A stretch of 64,000 nucleotides of DNA from Symsagittifera roscoffensis (lineage: Eukaryota; Xenacoelomorpha; Acoela; Convolutidae). The position numbers and the translations under genes were made by a program. A model generated the notes under the pieces. The model worked only from the letters and a program-made list of their open reading frames with translations, was not told the origin of the DNA and ran no database searches. Each line of letters starts with the position of its first letter. Position 1 is the stretch's first letter. Positions 58,984-64,000 of the stretch are shown here, in pieces. The DNA lies in contig NC_087062.1 in the NCBI RefSeq assembly GCF_963678635.1, forward strand, positions 22,794,370 to 22,858,369, written 5' to 3'.

Positions 58984-60039
58984 TTAACACCAGTTTTCAA
59001 GTCCCCGAGCGCCATTCCTTAGGTCGATTTCATTCAGAGCAATTAGTTTAAAATAATCAGCAAAATCATAACTTTCAAGGTGAGGGCTTGCGTTGGGTAG
59101 ATCATTGATGAATATTAAGAAGAGTAACGGACCTAGGATAGAGCCTTGGGGTACTCCACTGCTGACTTGTATTAGATTAGACGAGGCGTTTTCAATTTTA
59201 ACGAATTGTTTGCGTTTATCGAGATACGAAATTATGATATTAAGTAGTTTTCCGCTCACTCCAAAAATTTCAAGTTTATCGATAAGCAAATGATGCGCAA
59301 CTTTGTCAAATGCTTTTGCAAAGTCTAGATAAATGACTGCCAATTCTTTTATGTTTTTGTCGTCGAACTTTTTGTATACAGAGTCTAAAAAGAGCAATAG
59401 TTGGGCTACAGCTGACCTTTGTCTGCGAAAACCAAATTGGTTTTCATGCAGTTTGTGGCGACTATGTTCATACAAATGATCAAAAAGAATTTTTTCGAAC
59501 ACTTTTGAAATACAACACAATAGGCTTATCGGACGATAACAGCTAACATCTGCTTTGTTTCCTTCCTTGAATACAGGCGACACCTGGCTTATCTTCCAGT
59601 AACTCGGATATACACTTTTATTCATTACTGTTTTATAAAGCAGAAGGAGCGATTTCGGCAGGGATTTACAACAATTTTTGAGGACGATATTACCAATATT
59701 ATCGGGTCCTGTTGACTTGTTCAGCAGTAAACTTTCAAGCACGGTTTTGATTTTCTTTTCCGTAATTTGTATATCGTTAACTTCTCTTTTGGTATGATCT
59801 GGCGTTATTGATTGTTTTTTCTTTGTAAAAACACTTTGAAAAAATGAGTTAAAAAGATTTGCTCTGTCTTCGCTTGACTCCGCAATCGTTTCGTTGAGCT
59901 TTATTATTGGGGGTATTGATGGATTTTTTCTTATTGACGACAGATATTTCTGTATGTTGCTAAAACGCCGTGTTTGGAATACATCAGCCTCAAAACAACA
60001 TAGATCAGAATCGATTAAGGAGCTTAACTGTTTTTCCAA
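58984..60039 (-). pseudogene. LINE reverse transcriptase
   Basis: 351-codon frame. Motifs in order: NKSTGPDNIGNIVLK (motif 0/1), WKISQVSPVFKEGNKADVSC, YRPISLLCCISKVFEKIL, NQFGFRRQRSA, AVIYLDFAKAFDKVAH (motif A, catalytic Asp present), SSGVPQGSILGPLLFLIFIN (motif B), and motif C reading FADY rather than FADD at about 59062-59051, so one catalytic Asp is Tyr. The frame ends at a TAA directly after LENWC; the same frame beyond it still encodes ENLM..NTSKCK, the conserved next motif, so the stop is a nonsense mutation. Non-functional. Confidence 0.92.
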
Positions 60040-60347
60040 TCGTTTGATTTTTATAGATCTTTGTATGTTTGGGTTTGGCCATTGACGCTTTTTCGTTGCT
60101 TTTTTCTTTATTAGAAAAGAAGCTTGTTTTGAGATCCAGGGTGGAAGTGACGATCGATGTTTCGTGACTGGGTATGTTGTTGTTTATTATGTCTTCTATC
60201 CAGTTATACCATTGTTTGACTAGAAAGTCGACATTGCTATAACAGTAGGAGTCATAAGGAAAAATAAAGATAACATTGTTAATTTCATCCCAATTTGCTT
60301 TCTTAAAGGCATATTTTGTTATGGATGGAATTACGATAGAATTTTTA

Positions 60348-61021
60348 CTAGCAATAAAGCTTGTGTTTTTTTGGCTTGTGGTCAGAGCAAGGTTTGTTAT
60401 TGATACTAAAATTGCTTAGGACGTCTAGGTCCTTTTTGCAGTCTGTAATTGGGTCGGGGTTGTTCGTCAGGATGACATCTAACTGAGATTCTGACATATT
60501 GGAAAATTTATGTTCAATTAGAATTTCTAATATACCGTTTTCGTATTCGTCATTTGAGCTCATGTCGCTCCAATTTGTTTTCGAAAAGTTGATATCCCCA
60601 GCTATGATGATTTGATCGTAACTTATTTCACTGGTATGACTTTCGAGGCTATTAAAACACTGCACAAAGTCTTGGAAAGACCATTGGTAAGGGCTATTTG
60701 TCGGTGGGTTGTATATTGCACACACTAGTGTGGGCTTCGGGGTTGTACAAAGTCTTAATACCATTAAATCATTTTTACAGTTGTGAAGAACTACTTCTTC
60801 ATGAGGGATTTGATTTTTTATCGCTATGAGGACTCCTCCGTGTTTTGATCGAAATTTTTCACATACACGATCTTTCCGGTATATTGTGTAGGCCGGAAGA
60901 GAGCGCTGTTAAGAATTTCGGAGGTGAGCCATGTTTCTGATAGACAAATTAAGTCATAGTTAGTTTTAGATATAGAGTTAGAGAAGACCATTCGTCTTTG
61001 GAGATTCAGAATGCTTCTCAC
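60348..61021 (-). pseudogene. LINE apurinic-like endonuclease
   Basis: Two frames: 61021-60824 with YDLICLSETWL (the SETWL catalytic Glu motif) and 60764-60348 with LVCAIYNPP, IIAGDINFSKTNW (GDFN-type motif with catalytic Asp/Asn), QLDVILTN and CSDHKP (SDH catalytic His motif). These are the signature motifs of APE-type endonucleases of LINEs. A frameshift lies between 60765 and 60823, and the linker to RT (60040-60347) is interrupted. Confidence 0.88.
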
Positions 61022-61131
61022 ATTGAAGGATAGAAGATTGATTTGACTTAGTCATTCGGACTCGCTCTCTGTAGCTGTGTCCGTGTTATCACTATACTCG
61101 ACCCATTTATCATCGTATTTGGTGTCCAGTT

Positions 61132-61929
61132 TCAAGTTACGGATTCTGATATTTTTCGGTCTATCTGTTTATCTACGATTAAGAATCGCCTTTTGCGTAG
61201 GCAATCGTTTTCAAGTTTGGTGTCTGATGCTGACAGTTCTCGACTAATGAACACAGCGTGGTCATAATCTTTCAGCCGGAAGGCAGATTTCATCACGAGT
61301 TCTTTGCTGAGCATGTTTTCCATGTTTACGATAAGCGTGCGAGGGGTTGTCCGGTCTGGATCATTTCTGCCTATGCGCTGGATTTAACTCAGTTTTTTGT
61401 CATCAATATTGAGGAAAACAAGTATTTTTTCAACTGCTTTGATGTCAGCTTGGAATCGCTCGTTGGGAGTCCCCGTGGTGTTTTCGGGTACACATCTTAT
61501 GCGAACTCCAAGGTTGCTTGAAGATCGAACTGGTGGTGGCGGATCGATCTTTTTGCCCATTTTCACTGCACCAAGTGATGCGGCGAAGTTCTGCGGCTTC
61601 GTTTTTTTCACCTCATTGAGTTCTAGTTTCACAGTTTAAATCAGGGCATTTGATTTGCTAATGTTCTCTGTTAGTGTCTTCATTTGGTCTTTGATTTCAA
61701 CTAGTTGGGTATCAATTTTAGTCAAATCGTTTTTTTGGTCAGTTTTTGGGTCTTGCTCTTTTTTGTTTACACATTGGTTGCAAACATTGAGGATGTTTGC
61801 TTTACACTTTATAAAAACGTCTAGGCTATTTTGATCAAAATCAGTGCATTCCGGTGTCATGTGTAAAACTTTTTGACAAAAATAACACACAAATTTTTCT
61901 TTCTTGATTTTTCTTGACAAGTGTAACAC
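61132..61929 (-). pseudogene. LINE ORF1: cysteine-rich, coiled-coil and RNA-binding-like parts
   Basis: First frame 61929-61636: VCYFCQKV ... PECTDF ... IKCKANILNVCNQC, a CxxC..C..C..CxxC arrangement resembling a degenerate PHD/zinc finger, followed by a heptad-like stretch (LVEIKDQMKTLTENISKS). Next frames 61632-61384 and 61323-61132: GVRIRCVPENTTGT, EKILVFLNIDDKKLS, MENMLSKELVMKSAFRLK, DYDHAVFISRELSASDTKLE, LRKRRFLI. This ORF1 C-terminal pattern (I.GVPE ... LR..R) is common in LINE ORF1 RNA-binding domains. Frames are shifted at 61630 and 61330-61384. Confidence 0.75.
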
Positions 61930-61959
61930 TTGTTTCCTCGATTCGCCATTTTGACTTTG

Positions 61960-62170
61960 CTTTACAGATTTTGGTTTAATCAGATTGTTACTTCAACTTA
62001 TTTGTAGTGTCTTAACTAGGGGAATGATAGAATACACTCAACCAGGTGGCTCCTCGCTAGAAGCCCTTTGGTTTAGTATATTCTACTTTAAAACTGCAGC
62101 AAAAAGAAAAAAAAACTGATTCCTCGAAAGGAGCCCTTTGGTTTCTGATTTACTACAAGGGGAGTATGTG
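61960..62170. repeat. Direct duplication between esterase and zinc-finger ORFs of the LINE
   Basis: CTCCTCGCTAGAAGCCCTTTGGTTTAGTA at about 62047 and TTCCTCGAAAGGAGCCCTTTGGTTTCTGA at about 62126 are diverged direct copies about 78 bp apart in the non-coding spacer. Confidence 0.5.
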
Positions 62171-62176
62171 CTTACT

Positions 62177-62907
62177 TTATCGACTCTCGAGGAATGATCC
62201 GCACTTGCAATCACTAGCTGAGGAGCACTCGTACACGTTTGGATGTCCTTGCTGTTCGAGTTCGATCGAGTAATGTTCGTAAAAAACTTTCGTTTTTAGT
62301 ATCTTTCGAATTTGACTTATTCCCTTCTCGCTGAGGTGCACGCAGTCACGATCGGAAATATGCGTTTCTGAATACACGTGTTCGGCTAGCCCTCGGAAGT
62401 CCAACGAGCTTGTTTTGATGCGTTTGCTAGTCTCTGGTTTACTGCTAGATGGCGAATCAACTCGTGGTCTTCAAAATTTTCGATTTCAGTTTCGGGTGGG
62501 ATTCGGGGGGTTATACCGATTACGTACAACTTTTTTGCAACAGTTATCAACGTGTTTGCAAGGCTTTCGATTCGCTCAAATACTTCCTGTGGAGTAGCCA
62601 CAGAGGGAAGGTATCCACTGTATAAGTCGTTTCCGCCGACAAATAAAACAATGATTTCGTATTTACCTTGTGGAGGGACAAATTGATATACGTTGTTTAC
62701 AGTTGCTCCTGGTAACAATAGGATGTTGATATTCCCAAATGTCAGGTACCTGGCTTGGGAGTCTGCAATCTGGAGAGCTTTCTTTGGGGATGTTTTAAAC
62801 AGGTGATATCTCATTGAAATCTTGTCTCTAAAATCCCCCCATTGGAGGCCTTCCACACAAGATTTTATACATTTCAGATGAAACACACTTTTTAATAAGT
62901 TTATCAC
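62177..62907 (-). pseudogene. LINE-encoded SGNH/GDSL esterase domain
   Basis: Frame 62907-62386: block I ADSQARYL with Ser50 as nucleophile (GDSx in the family), then IIVLFVGGNDLY with GxND at residues 92-94 (block III), then VIGITPRIPP. Frame 62404-62177 continues with HISDRDCVHLSEKGISQI, where D20 and H23 form the D-x-x-H of block V. The catalytic set Ser, Asn, Asp and His is therefore preserved although a frameshift near 62400 separates the parts. Known: CR1-like LINEs can carry such esterase domains in ORF1; the role in retrotransposition (possibly membrane or lipid association) is unresolved. Confidence 0.85.
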
Positions 62908-62920
62908 AACAATTAGGCTA

Positions 62921-63560
62921 AGTTCAATTTCGAGCGAGTACTGCGATCTAGTGACGCTCGTTATACAAAGTTTAAGGTTTTTAGGCTAATTTAATTCATG
63001 TTTTTAGGCTGAAAAAAACTGAATTTTACAATAACGAAATTTAGTTTTGGATATTTTTATTCAGTGCTTTCCAGACAAGAAAGGTTTGTCAAAAAATTAG
63101 AAAGTATGTATAGCGCTCGATTCGCACCACGCAGTAAAAACGGCACTATTTTGAGAGCAAGCAGGCTTATAAAATTAAGGTTAAACTGTTAAAACTAAAT
63201 ACTTTAGTTTTACTCAAATGAAATTAGTTACCCAGTTTTTTGGCCACTTTTTGGGAATAAAAATTTCAAAACGTTTCAGTTAACCCTCTGCAAAAGTTTG
63301 AACAAATAATTGAAATTTTTGAATTTATTTTTATTTTTTGTTTGAAAAATTTTTTTTTGTCAAATGCCCCTATTTTTTACTATGGAACTTTAAGGCTTTT
63401 GTTTAGGGGGTCTATCACAACAAAAACAAAAGGTGACGCAATTTGAAAAACATTTTTTTATTTTAGGTTTTTTTAGTATTGCCGGAACATTCTGTGCTAC
63501 TTGCACAACAACCGACTATCCGTGTTTAACTAAAACAGGTCTGCTTGCCAACAGACTGCT
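62921..63560 (+). repeat. Continuation of the 0.85-kb unit after the LINE, with a fifth S5 segment
   Basis: TTTCGAGCGAGTACTGCGATC (about 62928) aligns with 44980; TTTTTTGGCCACTTTTTGGGAATAAAAATTTCAAAA (about 63236) aligns with TTTTTTAGCTCATTTTTGGAACCAAAAATTTCAAAA (about 44151); then S5 AACATTCTGTGCTACTTGCACAACAACCG at about 63487. Confidence 0.65.
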
Positions 63561-63831
63561 AAAAAGTGTTGAATTCACGAATGTTTGCGGACTAAAAAAG
63601 AATCCTCTACCATATATTGCGGCATTGTCATTTTTTATTGAATCAATCTCAAAGTACCTGGTGAACCTAAACGTCAAAACTGAAACTCTTTCCTTTGCGA
63701 TAAGCAAGGGTATTGCAATCGGGTACCAGACTTCTTTCCCGCAAACAACTTTGTCCACAGGACTCGTGGTACCGTGGCTCATAATGAATTCAAATTTCGT
63801 AGTATCTCCCGCACACTTAGCCTTGAGGTAA
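63433..63831 (+). CDS. Hypothetical 132-residue ORF containing the S5 segment
   Basis: Open from a non-ATG start; a splice-like TTTTATTTTAG precedes it. N-terminal part has a hydrophobic stretch FFILGFFSIAGTFCATC and the repeated-unit segment GTFCATCTTTDYPCL; the rest has no recognised domain. The last codons (AHLALR) fall in a tRNA-like sequence, so the C-terminus is not a genuine protein end. Probably a chance or relic frame within repeats. Confidence 0.25.
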   Translation: MTQFEKHFFILGFFSIAGTFCATCTTTDYPCLTKTGLLANRLLKSVEFTNVCGLKKNPLPYIAALSFFIESISKYLVNLNVKTETLSFAISKGIAIGYQTSFPQTTLSTGLVVPWLIMNSNFVVSPAHLALR

Positions 63832-63890
63832 CGAATACGCCTGAGACGCCAAAGGTCTCGGGTTCGAATCTGACTAGGACCTGTTTTTTT
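63805..63890 (+). repeat. tRNA-like sequence (SINE head or tRNA pseudogene)
   Basis: TTAGCCTTGAGGTAACG resembles a polymerase III A box, GGGTTCGAATCTG a B box, GAGAC-GCCAAAG-GTCTC makes a perfect 5-bp anticodon-type stem with 7-base loop, and a run of seven or more T follows at 63883. The acceptor and T stems do not pair and position 33 is C, so it is not a working tRNA. Confidence 0.55.
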
Positions 63891-64000
63891 AAACGTTAAA
63901 TGTTCTTTCGTCTTAACTTATATCGACCTAGTGGACTCTTATTGCGTCGTTCGTGGATCTAGAAAAGTTTGTGTGCGTGAGTGTGCTCTGAGGGGAAAGA

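Larger units (their letters stand above)
58984..62920 (-). mobile_element. CR1-like non-LTR retrotransposon (LINE), decayed
   Basis: Minus-strand order from 62907 down: SGNH/GDSL esterase domain; cysteine-rich and coiled-coil ORF1 part; apurinic-type endonuclease; reverse transcriptase. This domain set is characteristic of the CR1/L2-like group, some members of which are known to carry esterase and PHD-type fingers in ORF1. Frameshifts and stops separate all parts. The RT lacks a thumb and the 3' end is disrupted. It splits the fourth/fifth copies of a tandem unit (58223 and about 62920 are adjacent in other copies), which defines its insertion site. Confidence 0.9.

Noticed and set aside
63805-63890. 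Functional tRNA gene
   Set aside because: The acceptor stem and T stem do not pair and the anticodon loop lacks U33.

Overview
This is AT-rich animal (metazoan) genomic DNA with introns, a 200-base assembly gap and a heavy load of transposable elements. The evidence is a LIM-homeobox gene, a phospholipid scramblase gene with GT/GC-AG introns, and retroelement families typical of animals (Ty3/gypsy, CR1-like LINE, Penelope-like, hAT, Tc1/mariner-like). I cannot name the species.

Layout. 1-2455 is AT-rich with nothing recognisable. 2456-9015 is a decayed Ty3/gypsy element. 9322-12591 is a near-identical tandem array of a 1095-bp unit. 14037-20928 (minus) holds the last four exons of a phospholipid scramblase gene; its introns carry a Tc1/mariner-like MITE, two CATG-ended MITEs and a 1.6-kb foldback repeat. 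22609-23806 is a short hAT element with target-site duplication, terminal inverted repeats and an intact 238-codon ORF for a catalytic-core-less transposase; at least four MITE relatives lie nearby. 23852-24051 is a gap. 34970-39071 (plus) is a four-exon apterous/Lhx2/9-type LIM-homeobox gene whose first intron appears to use a GC donor.

From 43.8 kb on the window is a repeat graveyard: a degenerate tandem unit of about 0.85 kb (43.8-45.3 kb, again at 57.9-63.5 kb where a LINE interrupts it), two Penelope-like elements with reverse transcriptase (RT) and GIY-YIG domains (46.6-48.4 and 50.7-52.9 kb, minus), a plus-strand retroelement tail (49.2-50.05 kb), a 982-bp palindrome (53.0-54.0 kb), a Penelope-like 3' fragment inside inverted repeats (55.16-57.25 kb), and a CR1-like LINE (58.98-62.92 kb, minus) with an SGNH/GDSL esterase domain.

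Only two host genes are supported, Lhx2/9 and the scramblase; they are divergently oriented with about 14 kb of repeat-rich DNA between them. The most unusual observation is a PHD-like zinc finger in both longer Penelope-like elements, placed between the RT motif with the AMGxxL signature and the YxDD catalytic motif.
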